A DNA stretch of 64,000 nucleotides from Enhydrobacter aerosaccus (GCF_900167455.1 NZ_FUWJ01000002.1:113584-177583); one strand, 5' to 3'; shown: positions 36,174 to 44,447, counted from the stretch's first letter. The notes: generated from the letters alone by a model not told the origin. Numbers and translations are program-made.

Positions 36174-37979
36174 CTACGACGGTTTCAGCCGGAAGAACAC
36201 CGTTCGCTCCCGCTCCTCGACCTGCAGTTTGGTCCTGACCCGCATCAGGTCGCTCCAGCCGATGTAGCCGACCAGCCGACCGTTCTCGCGCGAGAGCACC
36301 GGCAGGTGGGCCACGTTGATGGTCGACAGCCGATCAGCCACCGCCTCGAGATATTCGTCCGGATACGCGACGGTGATCTTGCTGCCGGCCAGCAGCTCGG
36401 CCAGCGTCCGGCGGCGATGCTGGCCGGCGCGACGCCAGCGCAGGATCGACGGTGGATCGATCACACCCAGAACATGACCGGCCTCATCGACCACCGGGAA
36501 GCTCGGATGCGCCGTCGCCGGATCGGTGAGCAGGCGCGTCGCCTGGTGCAGCGTCGTCTGCGCCGAAACGGTCTCGACCACCGTCGTCATCACCTCGTCC
36601 ACCCGCGTCAAGGCAAAGGGATCGACCCGGTATTCGCGCACGAGATGGTGGCCGCGGCGCGCGATCTTCTCGGTCAGGATCGAGCGGCGCATCAGCAGGA
36701 CCGTGACCGCATGCGCCGTGGCGCAGGCCGTGATCAAGGGCAGCAGGACATGAGTGTTGCCGGTAAGCTCGACCGCAAAGAAGGTCGCGGTGAGCGGCGA
36801 GCGCATGGTGCCGCCCATGGTGGCCGCCATGGCCAGCAACGCCCAGAACCCGGGCCCGCCGCCCGGCAACACGCTGCCCAGGACCGTGCCCATGGCGCCG
36901 CCCATGATCAGGAGCGGCGCCAGCACGCCACCCGACGTTCCCGATCCGAGCGCGACCGCCCAGATCACCGCCTTGGCCACGAGCAACAGCAGCGCCGCCT
37001 TCGGCACGACGTCGCCCCGCAGCATGGCGGCGATGTTGTCGTAGCCGACACCCAGCGCGTTGGGTTCGACCAGACCACCCAGCCCGACCACCAGCCCGCC
37101 CAGCAGCGGCCACCACATCCAGTGGATCGGCAATTTCAGGAAGCCGTCCTCGCAGGCATAGACCAGCCGCGTCAGCAGCCCGGACAGCAGGCCGCCCAGC
37201 AGTCCCGTCAGGCCCCAGCACAGGGCGCCGAGAAGCGAGATGTCGACACTGCCGGCATAGGGGAAGAGCGGGCTGCCGAGATGCAGGAAGCCCCGCTCCA
37301 CCGCGGCCACGACGGCGGCAACGGCGACCGGAATGAAACTGCGCGGCGTCCATTCGAACAGCAGCAGTTCGACGGCCAGCATGATCGCGGCGATGGGTGT
37401 GCCGAACACGGTCGTCATGCCGGCCGCCGCACCGGCCACCAGCAGGGTCTTCCGTTCGTTATCGCTCACCGGCAGGATCTGCGCGATCAGGGAGCCGATG
37501 GCCCCGCCGGTCATGATGATCGGTCCCTCGGCGCCGAAGGGACCGCCGGTGCCGATCGCCACCGCCGAAGACAGCGGTTTCAGGATCGCCACCTTGGCAT
37601 CGAGCCGCGACCGGCCGAGCAGGATCGCCTCGATCGCCTCGGGAATGCCATGGCCGCGGATCTTCTGGCTGCCATAGCGCGCCATCAGGCCGATGATCAG
37701 CGAGCCCGCGACCGGCACCAGGACCGCCCACAGGCCGAGGGGCGACTGTTCGAGCTTCAGATCGGCAAGGCTGAACCGTCCGAAATAGGCGATATTGGTG
37801 GCCAGCCGGATGAGTTCCAGCAGGGCGAAACCAGCGATCACTCCGGCGGTTGCCACGCCGACCGCAATGCCTGCAATGAGCAGGACGCGCGGGTCGGTGG
37901 TGAAATCGCCGAGATGCTGCGGATGGCTGACCGAGGGCGCAGGGGCACGGTCGGTCACATGAGCGACGGGAGGGGTCAT
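36174..37979 (-). CDS. ClC-family chloride channel/antiporter with C-terminal CBS pair
   Basis: 601 residues. The ion-path motifs are visible: GHGIPEAI near residue 130 (GSGIP position), FGAEGPIIMTGG near 172 with the gating glutamate kept, and GTSGGVLAPLLIMGG near 345 (GxFxP position). Around residues 440-595 are two CBS domains (VMTTVVETVSAQTTLHQA; LLAGSKITVAYPDEYLEAV), which usually bind adenine nucleotides. GTG/ATG choices before MTPPVAHVTD are not seen, so 37979 is taken. Divergent from a MarR regulator over 68 bp, which may control it. Role: chloride/proton exchange, acid or osmotic stress. Confidence 0.93.
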   Translation of the reverse strand: MTPPVAHVTDRAPAPSVSHPQHLGDFTTDPRVLLIAGIAVGVATAGVIAGFALLELIRLATNIAYFGRFSLADLKLEQSPLGLWAVLVPVAGSLIIGLMARYGSQKIRGHGIPEAIEAILLGRSRLDAKVAILKPLSSAVAIGTGGPFGAEGPIIMTGGAIGSLIAQILPVSDNERKTLLVAGAAAGMTTVFGTPIAAIMLAVELLLFEWTPRSFIPVAVAAVVAAVERGFLHLGSPLFPYAGSVDISLLGALCWGLTGLLGGLLSGLLTRLVYACEDGFLKLPIHWMWWPLLGGLVVGLGGLVEPNALGVGYDNIAAMLRGDVVPKAALLLLVAKAVIWAVALGSGTSGGVLAPLLIMGGAMGTVLGSVLPGGGPGFWALLAMAATMGGTMRSPLTATFFAVELTGNTHVLLPLITACATAHAVTVLLMRRSILTEKIARRGHHLVREYRVDPFALTRVDEVMTTVVETVSAQTTLHQATRLLTDPATAHPSFPVVDEAGHVLGVIDPPSILRWRRAGQHRRRTLAELLAGSKITVAYPDEYLEAVADRLSTINVAHLPVLSRENGRLVGYIGWSDLMRVRTKLQVEERERTVFFRLKPS

Positions 37980-38047
37980 TGGGGGTTCCTGGGGGCGGCC
38001 CCGGTTCTATCGGATTACGATATATTTAGGCAAGTCGGGGAGTTCGC

Positions 38048-38491
38048 ATGGCGCGACAGGAAAAGGGCCGCAAGGCAAGACAGCCGAGACAGGCCGATTA
38101 CGAGGCCCTGGCAGAGTTCCGCTACCAGATACGGCGATTCCTCGAATTCAGCCAGAATGCTGCCCGCGAGGCCGGATTGACGCCGGCCCAGCACCAGGCC
38201 CTGCTGGCGATCAAGGGGTGGCCGGGCGGCGCTCTCATGACCATCGGCGACCTCGCCGAGCGGCTGTGCGTCCGTCATCACAGCGCCGTCGAGCTGATCG
38301 ACCGGCTGGCCGCGGCAAAACTGGTCGTCCGCGCGACCGATCCCGACGACAATCGCCGCGTCACGCTGAGCCTGACGCGCTCGGCCGAGAAGCATCTGGC
38401 CTCTCTGTCGGCCGCGCATCTCGACGAGTTGGCCCGGCTCTCGCCGTCACTCAAGAAGCTGCTGGCACGGCCGAGGCGCCGCACTCCATAA
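38048..38491 (+). CDS. MarR-family transcriptional regulator
   Basis: 147 residues with a winged helix at about 45-115: AREAGLTPAQHQALLAIKGWP, then MTIGDLAERLCVRHHSAVELIDRL and the wing DDNRRVTLSLTRSAEKHL. The N-terminus is basic (RQEKGRKARQPRQ). It faces the ClC gene head to head across 68 bp that include an AT-rich ATTACGATATATTTAG segment, a plausible shared promoter/operator. Ligand unknown. Confidence 0.9.
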   Translation: MARQEKGRKARQPRQADYEALAEFRYQIRRFLEFSQNAAREAGLTPAQHQALLAIKGWPGGALMTIGDLAERLCVRHHSAVELIDRLAAAKLVVRATDPDDNRRVTLSLTRSAEKHLASLSAAHLDELARLSPSLKKLLARPRRRTP

Positions 38492-38558
38492 GTTGTATTC
38501 GTCCGCACATGAAAGACCATCGCGGGCGGCCCAGACCCGATCCTGGCAAGATCGCGGC

Positions 38559-39041
38559 ATGACCAAACCACGCCCCACCGCCTTCCATCCAGCCGATGTG
38601 CCGGAGAGCAATGCCACCGCCTATCCGGCGCCGTTCCGGGCCGTGAACAGTCAGCGTTGGAATCGCCGGTTGGGGGATCATGGCGGCCTCAGGAATTTCG
38701 GCGTGAACCTCACGCGTATCGTTCCCGGGGCGCAATCCTCGTCCCGGCACGCCCACAGCAGACAGGATGAATTCGTCTGGATCATGGAGGGCGAGGTCGT
38801 GCTCGAAACCGACGACGGACGCCAGACGTTGCAGGCCGGCATGTGTGCGGCCTTTCCGGCCGGCACGGGCAATGCCCATCGCTTCGTGAACGAGAGCACC
38901 AGCGACGTTGTGTTGCTGACGGTTGGCGATCGTACGCCCTTCGACGAGATCGTCTATCCCGAAATCGACATGCACGGCAAAGCGGGCGCCGACGGAAAGT
39001 ATGTCTTCACCCACAAGGACGGCCAGCCCTACGAGGACTGA
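38559..39041 (+). CDS. Cupin-domain protein
   Basis: 160 residues with one cupin barrel: SRHAHSRQDEFVWIMEGEVVLETDDG (first motif, residues about 64-89, in parts) and PAGTGNAHRFVNESTSDVVLLTVGD (second). The histidines and glutamate in SRHAHSRQDEF would hold a metal. The start at 38559 lies 67 bp after the MarR stop. A weak TGGCAAG precedes it. Sugar- or small-acid-binding roles are typical of this group; no specific function can be given. Confidence 0.85.
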   Translation: MTKPRPTAFHPADVPESNATAYPAPFRAVNSQRWNRRLGDHGGLRNFGVNLTRIVPGAQSSSRHAHSRQDEFVWIMEGEVVLETDDGRQTLQAGMCAAFPAGTGNAHRFVNESTSDVVLLTVGDRTPFDEIVYPEIDMHGKAGADGKYVFTHKDGQPYED

Positions 39042-39116
39042 GCGGCCTGACGTCGGGATGTAATCAATCGGGATGCCTCCGCCCTTGAACTGACCAAGAA
39101 CAACTGTCAGTCTACC

Positions 39117-39132
39117 TATACTTATTTATACT
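39117..39132 (+). promoter_or_regulatory. Possible promoter of the lipoprotein protease gene
   Basis: Two TATACT hexamers 10 bp apart in an unusually AT-rich patch, 18 to 33 bp before the ATG. No well-spaced -35 box is evident (TTGAAC at 39085 is too far), so this is a guess from composition. Confidence 0.3.
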
Positions 39133-39149
39133 ACCTAAGGTTGTTCGCC

Positions 39150-40244
39150 ATGTCGGCTTGGAGATTTCTCGTCATGGGGTGCCTTTTGCTGGCTGCTGGT
39201 TGCACTAGCGAAATGTACGGTGTGGTCGGAGACGAGAACGACGTCTTCAAGGGCACGATGACAGGCAGGGAGGCGGGGCGGATAGAACTCGACAACGGCA
39301 AGGGCGTTCGGTGCGTCGGAGACTACCGGGACCGGACCTCTGCGCTCCTCTCGACGGCAACGGCCATTGCCGTACTCATCGATGGAGTTCCCCGATCGCT
39401 CGGTGCGCGAGGTGGTCGCGCGTTCCTCTCCTGCAGCAATGGCGAGCAGGCCGCCCTCCAGTTCAGTCCGATCGGCGGGGAAAGCGGCTACGGGTTCGGA
39501 ACGACGAGCGACGGCCGGGCGGTACGCATCACCTACGGGCTGAGCCGGACCGAAAGCCAATCGTACCTCAAGGTCTCCGCCGCCCAGCCGCCAGCCAGCC
39601 CGGGCGGGCCGAGCGACAAGACGGCAACCATCGCCACCGGAACCGGCTTCTATGTCACGCGGCAAGGCCACATCGTGACCAACGCGCATGTCGTCGACCG
39701 CTGCAAGAGCGTGACGGTGGCACGGGTCGGCGAGCAGATGTTGGATGCCAGCGTCGTCACCGCGGATAAGCAGAACGATCTGACGGTCCTGCTCGCCGCC
39801 GGCCCGGCGCCGGCGGTCGCGACCTTGCGCTCCCGGCCTATTCGACAGGGCGAGCCGGTGATCGCCTTCGGCTTCCCTCTTGCCGGCTCGCTCTCCTCAG
39901 GCGGCGTGATCACGACCGGCAGCGTCAGCGCCCTGTCGGGCCTGCACGACGATTCGCGCTATCTGCAGATCTCGACACCGGTACAGCCCGGAAACAGCGG
40001 TGGCCCATTGCTCGACGACAGCGCTGCGGTAGTCGGAGTCGTCTCGGCGGGTTTGCGGGCCAACCGGGCCTCCGGACTGATACCGCAGAATGTCAACTTC
40101 GCCCTCAAGGCGGATGTGGTGCGCACCTTCCTGGCCGCGGCGGGCGTGGCCGCAGAGAATGCCGCGGGCGGGGCGACGCTCAGTACCCCCGATGTCGGCA
40201 CGCGGGCACGAGCCTTCTCCGTCCTGATCGAGTGCAAGGGCTGA
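39150..40244 (+). CDS. Lipoprotein with trypsin-like (DegP-type) protease domain
   Basis: 364 residues. The signal ends in the lipobox LLLAAGC, with the lipidated cysteine at about residue 18, so the protein is anchored in the envelope. An N-terminal region of about 120 residues without recognised domain (RIELDNGKGVRCVGDYRD) precedes the protease: catalytic H180 (IVTNAHVVD), D210 (NDLTVL) and S283 (PGNSGGPLLD). No PDZ domain follows, unlike DegP. The ATG at 39150 follows CTAAGG. The AT-rich segment TATACTTATTTATACTA just upstream may be its promoter -10 region. Confidence 0.88.
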   Translation: MSAWRFLVMGCLLLAAGCTSEMYGVVGDENDVFKGTMTGREAGRIELDNGKGVRCVGDYRDRTSALLSTATAIAVLIDGVPRSLGARGGRAFLSCSNGEQAALQFSPIGGESGYGFGTTSDGRAVRITYGLSRTESQSYLKVSAAQPPASPGGPSDKTATIATGTGFYVTRQGHIVTNAHVVDRCKSVTVARVGEQMLDASVVTADKQNDLTVLLAAGPAPAVATLRSRPIRQGEPVIAFGFPLAGSLSSGGVITTGSVSALSGLHDDSRYLQISTPVQPGNSGGPLLDDSAAVVGVVSAGLRANRASGLIPQNVNFALKADVVRTFLAAAGVAAENAAGGATLSTPDVGTRARAFSVLIECKG

Positions 40245-40344
40245 CGCGCCGCACCGAAGAGACATGGCTGCCATTTGCGCTATGTCAACGCGTTGCCCCT
40301 GTCCAGCCGCGATCCTCCTCGACAGCATTCGAGGGGGAAAACTG

Positions 40345-40506
40345 ATGCCACAAGCCTTGTGCGCCATCCTGGTGATGTTCCTGGCATTGGCCGAACTGGG
40401 CACGCTGACGGCCTGGAGCCGGCAGGCCGCAACGGCAATGCCGGCGACAATCGATGCCGCCCTGCTGCCGGCCGGCAACCACTCCCTCGTCGCCATACGC
40501 TTCTGA
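40345..40506 (+). CDS. Short hydrophobic hypothetical protein
   Basis: 53 residues from the ATG at 40345, which has a strong GAGGGGGAAAA ribosome-binding sequence. One hydrophobic helix (CAILVMFLALAELGTL) is at residues 5-20, then a polar tail. No family recognised. It ends 15 bp before the host-attachment gene and may be its leader partner or a small membrane protein. Confidence 0.4.
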   Translation: MPQALCAILVMFLALAELGTLTAWSRQAATAMPATIDAALLPAGNHSLVAIRF

Positions 40507-40521
40507 ACCATGCGAGGAACA

Positions 40522-40998
40522 ATGCCAAAGAATCCCATCACCTGGATCGTCGTTGCCGACGGTGCCCGCGCCCGCTTCCTGCGCGCGGCGCCCGACGGTA
40601 AGAGACTGGTCCCCGCCCGCGGTGCCGACCTGATCGCCCCGCAGGGACGCCACCATGTCCGCGACATGGTGAGTGACCGGCCGGGCCGCGTCGACAGCAC
40701 CTCACGCGGCGGCCAACGCCATGCGTTCGAACCCAAGCACGACTATCACAAGCTGGCCAAGCACCACTTCACGGTGAGCGTGGCCGATGTGCTGGACAAG
40801 GCCTGCCTGGCCAAGGAGTTCGACGAGGTGATCCTGGTGGCGCCGCGCCGCAGCCTCGGCGAATTGCGCCAATGCCTGTCCAAGCGCGTCCAAAAGGCCG
40901 TACAGCAGGAAATCCCGAAGGACTTCACGGAATACACGCCGGCCATGTTGTGGCGCCACCTGCGGCCGATGGTCGGCCCCAAGATCCCCAAGGGCTGA
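40522..40998 (+). CDS. Host-attachment-family protein (Pfam 'required for attachment to host cells')
   Basis: 158 residues, cytoplasmic by sequence. It opens WIVVADGARARFLRA and contains HDYHKLAKHHFTVSVADVLDKA and LVAPRRSLGELRQCL, the landmarks of this family, first linked to plant-cell attachment in Agrobacterium and resembling eRF1/Rmd-like folds. Many free-living bacteria carry it, often near stress genes, so attachment is not implied. Start 40522 chosen for the AGGAACA spacing; 40510 is possible. Followed by a pair of palindromic repeats. Confidence 0.82.
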   Translation: MPKNPITWIVVADGARARFLRAAPDGKRLVPARGADLIAPQGRHHVRDMVSDRPGRVDSTSRGGQRHAFEPKHDYHKLAKHHFTVSVADVLDKACLAKEFDEVILVAPRRSLGELRQCLSKRVQKAVQQEIPKDFTEYTPAMLWRHLRPMVGPKIPKG

Positions 40999-41023
40999 CC
41001 CAGCCCGTCGGGAAAGGTTCATA

Positions 41024-41103
41024 GGAGCGCGCCACTCCAGTGGCGCTCATCATCATGATGCGCCACTTAAGCGCGGAGGTATCCGCGCGCAGTGGCGCGC
41101 TCC
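41024..41103. repeat. REP-like cloverleaf palindrome, copy 1
   Basis: An 80-bp element closed by a perfect 13-bp inverted repeat, GGAGCGCGCCACT at 41024-41036 and AGTGGCGCGCTCC at 41091-41103. Inside are two smaller hairpins: AGTGGCG/CGCCACT (41039-41045, 41061-41067) and GCGCGGA/TCCGCGC (41071-41077, 41082-41088, loop GGTA). The whole folds like a three-armed structure. Copy 2 is 98 bp downstream, sharing an identical 44-bp right end. Confidence 0.8.
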
Positions 41104-41200
41104 GCTGAGTCAGGTCCTTCGGCCTCTCATCGATCGCCGCAGTTGCTCGCGCAGGCCCGCAAGCGCCCAAAGAACTTCTTCCGCGAAAGCACGTCCTCAT

Positions 41201-41282
41201 GGGAGCGCGCCGCTCTAGGGACGCATCATGATCACGAGCGCCACTTAAGCGCGGAGGTATCCGCGCGCAGTGGCGCGCTCCC
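41201..41282. repeat. REP-like cloverleaf palindrome, copy 2
   Basis: An 82-bp copy with ends GGGAGCGCGCCGCT and AGTGGCGCGCTCCC, one mismatch in 14. Bases 41238-41281 are identical to 41060-41103 of copy 1, including the GCGCGGA-GGTA-TCCGCGC hairpin, while the left inner hairpin has diverged. It ends 24 bp from the HPF stop codon, so it could act in 3'-end formation. The rest of the 308-bp gap (40999-41306) holds no gene. Confidence 0.8.
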
Positions 41283-41306
41283 TTGAGCGGTAACGCCGGC
41301 GAGGCT

Positions 41307-41690
41307 CTAGCTTTCCGGCCGTTCCAGCGCGCGCTCGACCCGTTCATGCAGGTTCTTCACGTCGCCGCGCTGGCGGCGGATACGGTCCTCGATCTGGCGT
41401 TGCGCGCGCCGGAAGGCGTCGGTCACGGCGAAACGCGGATCGTCGAAACGCCCGTCCTGCCGCGGCGAATGATCGACATCGACCGTGAGGTTGCCAGGCA
41501 GGGAGAGATGGATATCGACCTCGAAATGCTTGCCGCTGCGATGATGGTGGCCGGGCGCCTTGACCATGACATGGCAGGCCGTCAGCCGACCGTGATAGCG
41601 CTCGAGAGTCGCCACCTGCTCCTCGATCAGCTGGCGCAGCCCCTCGCTGGATTCACTACCCTGGAAGTTGATTTTCAGTGCGGTTTGCAT
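41307..41690 (-). CDS. hpf: Ribosome hibernation-promoting factor (HPF/RaiA family, short form)
   Basis: 127 residues, the short type without the long C-terminal dimerisation domain. ALKINFQGSESSEGLRQLIEEQVATLERY at the N-terminus (in parts) and HYHR-like segments (VKAPGHHHRSGKHFEVDIHLSLPG) are HPF/RaiA landmarks. It binds the 30S decoding region to silence ribosomes during stress or starvation. Here the central His-rich GHHHRSGKH replaces the usual shorter loop. Divergent from ChaB, with an FNR/FixK-like box between, suggesting oxygen control. Confidence 0.85.
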   Translation of the reverse strand: MQTALKINFQGSESSEGLRQLIEEQVATLERYHGRLTACHVMVKAPGHHHRSGKHFEVDIHLSLPGNLTVDVDHSPRQDGRFDDPRFAVTDAFRRAQRQIEDRIRRQRGDVKNLHERVERALERPES

Positions 41691-41749
41691 TGTGTCTTCC
41701 TTCAGTCTTTATCTTTGCAAAAGGCTAGCGGGTCACCTCCCCGGCAGGA

Positions 41750-41763
41750 TTGACCGAGATCAA
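41750..41763. promoter_or_regulatory. FNR/FixK/Anr-type binding site between hpf and chaB
   Basis: TTGACCGAGATCAA fits the TTGAY-N4-RTCAA consensus of the CRP/FNR family. It is 60 bp upstream of the HPF ATG and 60 bp upstream of the ChaB ATG, a position that could serve both. Low-oxygen control of hibernation factors is known in other Alphaproteobacteria; here it is an inference. Confidence 0.65.
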
Positions 41764-41822
41764 AGCCGGCGTTGTGGATCGACGGAAGATTGCCTGTCGC
41801 GGTTCATTCGCAGGAGAGCCTT

Positions 41823-42047
41823 ATGCCGTACGCCTCGACGGCGGCACTGCCCGCCTCCGTCCGCCACCACCTGCCGCTCGCGGCGCAGGAGATCTACCGC
41901 GAGGCCTTCAACCACGCCTGGCTGACCTACGCTTACCGTTCCAATCGGGAGCAGATTTGTCATCGCGTCGCCTGGGCCGCGGTCAAGCGCGCGTTCCACA
42001 AGGAGGAAGACGGCCTCTGGTATCGCACCGCCGCCGCTTTCCCTTGA
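41823..42047 (+). CDS. chaB: ChaB family protein
   Basis: 74 residues matching the ChaB fold throughout: LPASVRHHLPLAAQEIYREAFNHAW (residues 9-33, in parts), RVAWAAVKRAF and the closing GLWYR. ChaB was described as a regulator of the ChaA cation antiporter, but the protein family occurs widely without ChaA and its role is uncertain. The ATG follows CAGGAGAG. Possibly induced with HPF through the intergenic FNR-like box. Confidence 0.85.
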   Translation: MPYASTAALPASVRHHLPLAAQEIYREAFNHAWLTYAYRSNREQICHRVAWAAVKRAFHKEEDGLWYRTAAAFP

Positions 42048-42150
42048 AGGGAGCGGCCGTCCGATCGAGGTCAAATCTGGAACATCGACCGGCCGAAGGT
42101 GGCGGACTGGTCGGGCCGTGCTAGAAGGCGACACAATCGGAGGTGCACAA

Positions 42151-43647
42151 ATGGTTGCCAGTATCGGTCACTACATCAACAACAAGCCCGTTGCGGGCAA
42201 GAGCGGCCGCACCGGCGACATCACCAACCCCGCGACCGGCGAGGTCACGGCCAAGGTGGCCTTCGCGACCGAGGCCGAGATCGACGAGGCCGTCCAGATC
42301 GCCAAGAAGGCACAGCTGGCCTGGGCTGCCACGCCGCCGCTGCGCCGCCAACGCGTGATGTTCAACCTCAAGAGCCTGATCGAGAAGCACACCGACGACC
42401 TCGCGCGCCATCTGTCGCTGGAGCACGGCAAGACCTTCGACGATGCCAAGGGCGAGGTCGGCCGCGGTCTCGAGGTCGTGGAGTTCGCCTGCGCCATCGG
42501 CCATCACATGAAGGGCGACTTTACCGAGCAGGTCGCCACCGACATGGATAGCTGGTCGATCCGCCAGCCGTTGGGCGTCGTGGCCGGCATCACGCCCTTC
42601 AACTTTCCCATTATGATCCCGTGCTGGATGGGCGCGATGGCGGTGGCGACCGGCAACGCCTTCATCCTCAAGCCGTCGGAGAAGGATCCCAGCGCACCGA
42701 TGCTGCTGGCCGAGCTCTATACCCAGGCCGGTGCGCCTCCGGGCATCTTCCAGGTCGTGAACGGCGACAAGGTCGCGGTCGATGCCCTGCTCAAGCATCC
42801 CGACGTGCCAGCCATCTCCTTCGTCGGTTCGACCGCCATCGGCGAGTACGTCTATCACACCGGCACCCAGCACAATAAGCGCGTCCAGGCGCTGTGCGGC
42901 GCCAAGAACCACATGGTGGTGATGCCGGATGCCGATCTCGACCAGGTCACCGATGCCCTGATCGGCGCCGGCTATGGCGCGGCCGGCGAGCGCTGCATGG
43001 CGATCTCGGTCGCGGTCGCGGTGGGCGATATCGGCGACAAGCTGATCCACAAGCTGGCGCCGCGGGTGCAGGCGCTGAAGATCGGCCCGGGCCTCGATCC
43101 GCAATCGGAAATGGGACCGCTGGTGACGCGCCAGCATCGCGACAAGGTGATGGGCTATGTCGACCAGGGCGTGAAGGAAGGCGCCAAGCTGGTGGTCGAC
43201 GGGCGCGGCCTGAAGCTTCAGGGCTACGAGAACGGCAACTTCATGGGCGGGTGCCTGTTCGACCACGTCACCCCGGACATGACGATCTACAAGGACGAGA
43301 TCTTCGGGCCGGTGCTCTCCGTCGTACGTTCGGGGAATTTCGACGAGGCGATCAAGCTCGTGAACGACCACGCCTATGGCAACGGCACGGCGATCTTCAC
43401 CCGTGACGGCGACTCCGCCCGCGCCTTCGCCAGCAACGTCAAGGTCGGCATGGTCGGCATCAACGTGCCGATCCCGGTCCCGGTCGCCTATCACAGCTTC
43501 GGCGGCTGGAAGGCCTCGGTGTTCGGCGATCACGGCATCTACGGCATGGAAGGCGTGCGCTTCTACACCAAGCTCAAGACCATCACGGCGCGCTGGCCCA
43601 CCGGCATCCGCTCGGGCGCCGAGTTCAACTTCAAGGCGCGGGCGTAA
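42151..43647 (+). CDS. mmsA: CoA-acylating methylmalonate-semialdehyde dehydrogenase
   Basis: 498 residues, family length. Substrate and cofactor segments are FNFPIMIPCWMGAMAVATGNAFILKPSEKDPS (residues 150-181, in parts) and AGYGAAGERCMAISVAV with the catalytic C282. The C-terminal FNFKARA is typical. It converts methylmalonate or malonate semialdehyde to propionyl- or acetyl-CoA in valine, myo-inositol and beta-alanine breakdown. The start has CGGAGG nine bases upstream. A hairpin follows. It stands alone, without mmsB beside it; the dehydrogenase at 31.1 kb is a possible distant partner. Confidence 0.95.
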   Translation: MVASIGHYINNKPVAGKSGRTGDITNPATGEVTAKVAFATEAEIDEAVQIAKKAQLAWAATPPLRRQRVMFNLKSLIEKHTDDLARHLSLEHGKTFDDAKGEVGRGLEVVEFACAIGHHMKGDFTEQVATDMDSWSIRQPLGVVAGITPFNFPIMIPCWMGAMAVATGNAFILKPSEKDPSAPMLLAELYTQAGAPPGIFQVVNGDKVAVDALLKHPDVPAISFVGSTAIGEYVYHTGTQHNKRVQALCGAKNHMVVMPDADLDQVTDALIGAGYGAAGERCMAISVAVAVGDIGDKLIHKLAPRVQALKIGPGLDPQSEMGPLVTRQHRDKVMGYVDQGVKEGAKLVVDGRGLKLQGYENGNFMGGCLFDHVTPDMTIYKDEIFGPVLSVVRSGNFDEAIKLVNDHAYGNGTAIFTRDGDSARAFASNVKVGMVGINVPIPVPVAYHSFGGWKASVFGDHGIYGMEGVRFYTKLKTITARWPTGIRSGAEFNFKARA

Positions 43648-43687
43648 GACTTACGCCCCGAGGCGACAATGATGCCGCCCAGGCGGC

Positions 43688-43723
43688 CGAGGCCCTTCGA
43701 CTGGTATTCTAGAAGGGGCCTCG
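43688..43723 (+). terminator. Hairpin after mmsA
   Basis: CGAGGCCCTTC (43688-43698) pairs with GAAGGGGCCTCG (43712-43723) with one bulged G and a 13-nt loop. It sits in the convergent gap between mmsA and the XRE-cupin regulator, without T-run; probably a shared bidirectional terminator. Confidence 0.55.
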
Positions 43724-43757
43724 CCGCGCTCGGCTGAGTCGGCAGGTTGGACTCACG

Positions 43758-44423
43758 TCATCCGAGCGCGTTCACCCACACCACGACGGTCTCGCGCTCG
43801 AGCGGATTGCGGAAGCGATGCGGAGTCGTCGAGCTGAAGCGGAAGCTGTCGCCCGCTTTCAGCTTATAGGTCTTGGTGTCGACGGTAAGCGACATGGCGC
43901 CTTCGAGCACCAGGCCGGCTTCCTCCCCCTGATGCGCGTAGACCTCCTCCCCGGTCGACCCGCCCGGCGCCAGGCGCACCAGATAGACGTTCAGCGAGCC
44001 GGCACCCGCCGCCGGCGTCAGGAGCTGCTTGGAAATTCCCGAGCGCCACAGCGACAGCTTGGGCCGCCTGCCGCGACGGACGACGACGGCGTCGCCCTCG
44101 CCCGCGGCGCCGGCCGGGCCGAACAAGGCTCCCAGCGACACCGAGAAGACATCCGCGATCGATGCCAGAACGCGCAGCGACGGCGACGACAATCCGCGCT
44201 CCACCTGGCTCAGGAAGCCGATCGACAAGCCTGTCTGGGCGCCCACCGTTTCCAGCGAAATCGCCCGTTGGCGCCGCAAGTGACGGATGCGCTGCCCCAC
44301 CGCCGCATCCGGCGATGATGCGCGCTTGCCGGGCAGGCGATTGCCCTCGTTCCGCCGCTTCCGCGTCTTCACCGGCCGATCCTTCATCCGATCGAGATTC
44401 CCTTTGCTTGCCCGTCGCAGCAT
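43758..44423 (-). CDS. XRE-family regulator with C-terminal cupin
   Basis: 221 residues. The helix-turn-helix is at about 45-100 (VGQRIRHLRRQRAISLETVG, TGLSIGFLSQVERGLSSPSL) and the cupin at about 145-218 (GEEVYAHQGEEAGLVLEGAMSL, GDSFRFSSTTPHRFRNP). The N-terminal 40 residues are very basic. A start at MKDR (44387) is also possible. Such regulators control amino-acid, polyamine or taurine uptake; here the divergent target is the amino-acid ABC importer. Confidence 0.9.
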   Translation of the reverse strand: MLRRASKGNLDRMKDRPVKTRKRRNEGNRLPGKRASSPDAAVGQRIRHLRRQRAISLETVGAQTGLSIGFLSQVERGLSSPSLRVLASIADVFSVSLGALFGPAGAAGEGDAVVVRRGRRPKLSLWRSGISKQLLTPAAGAGSLNVYLVRLAPGGSTGEEVYAHQGEEAGLVLEGAMSLTVDTKTYKLKAGDSFRFSSTTPHRFRNPLERETVVVWVNALG

Positions 44424-44431
44424 GATCTAGG

Positions 44432-44447
44432 TTTCATATACGTGAAA
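44432..44447. promoter_or_regulatory. Inverted repeat in the XRE-cupin / ABC importer divergent region
   Basis: TTTCATATACGTGAAA has 5-bp arms TTTCA/TGAAA and a central dyad, 9 bp upstream of the regulator ATG and about 95 bp before the binding-protein gene. It is a candidate operator for the adjacent regulator. Confidence 0.45.

Noticed and set aside
35953..36267. A 104-codon frame overlapping the ClC 3' end
   Set aside because: No ribosome-binding site, overlaps a certain gene and a hairpin, and the product resembles nothing.
36135..38180. A 681-codon plus-strand frame opposite the ClC gene
   Set aside because: Shadow of the ClC coding sequence with no domain and no start signal.
41024..41282. 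CRISPR-like repeat pair
   Set aside because: Only two copies, each 80 bp and palindromic with internal hairpins, no regular short spacers and no cas genes; fits a REP-like element.
42062..42076. Second FNR-like half-site upstream of mmsA (TTGACCTCGATCGG on the minus strand)
   Set aside because: Only one half fits the consensus; the other has two wrong bases.
42121..43533. A 470-codon minus-strand frame opposite mmsA
   Set aside because: mmsA has full family motifs and length on the plus strand; the antisense frame has none.
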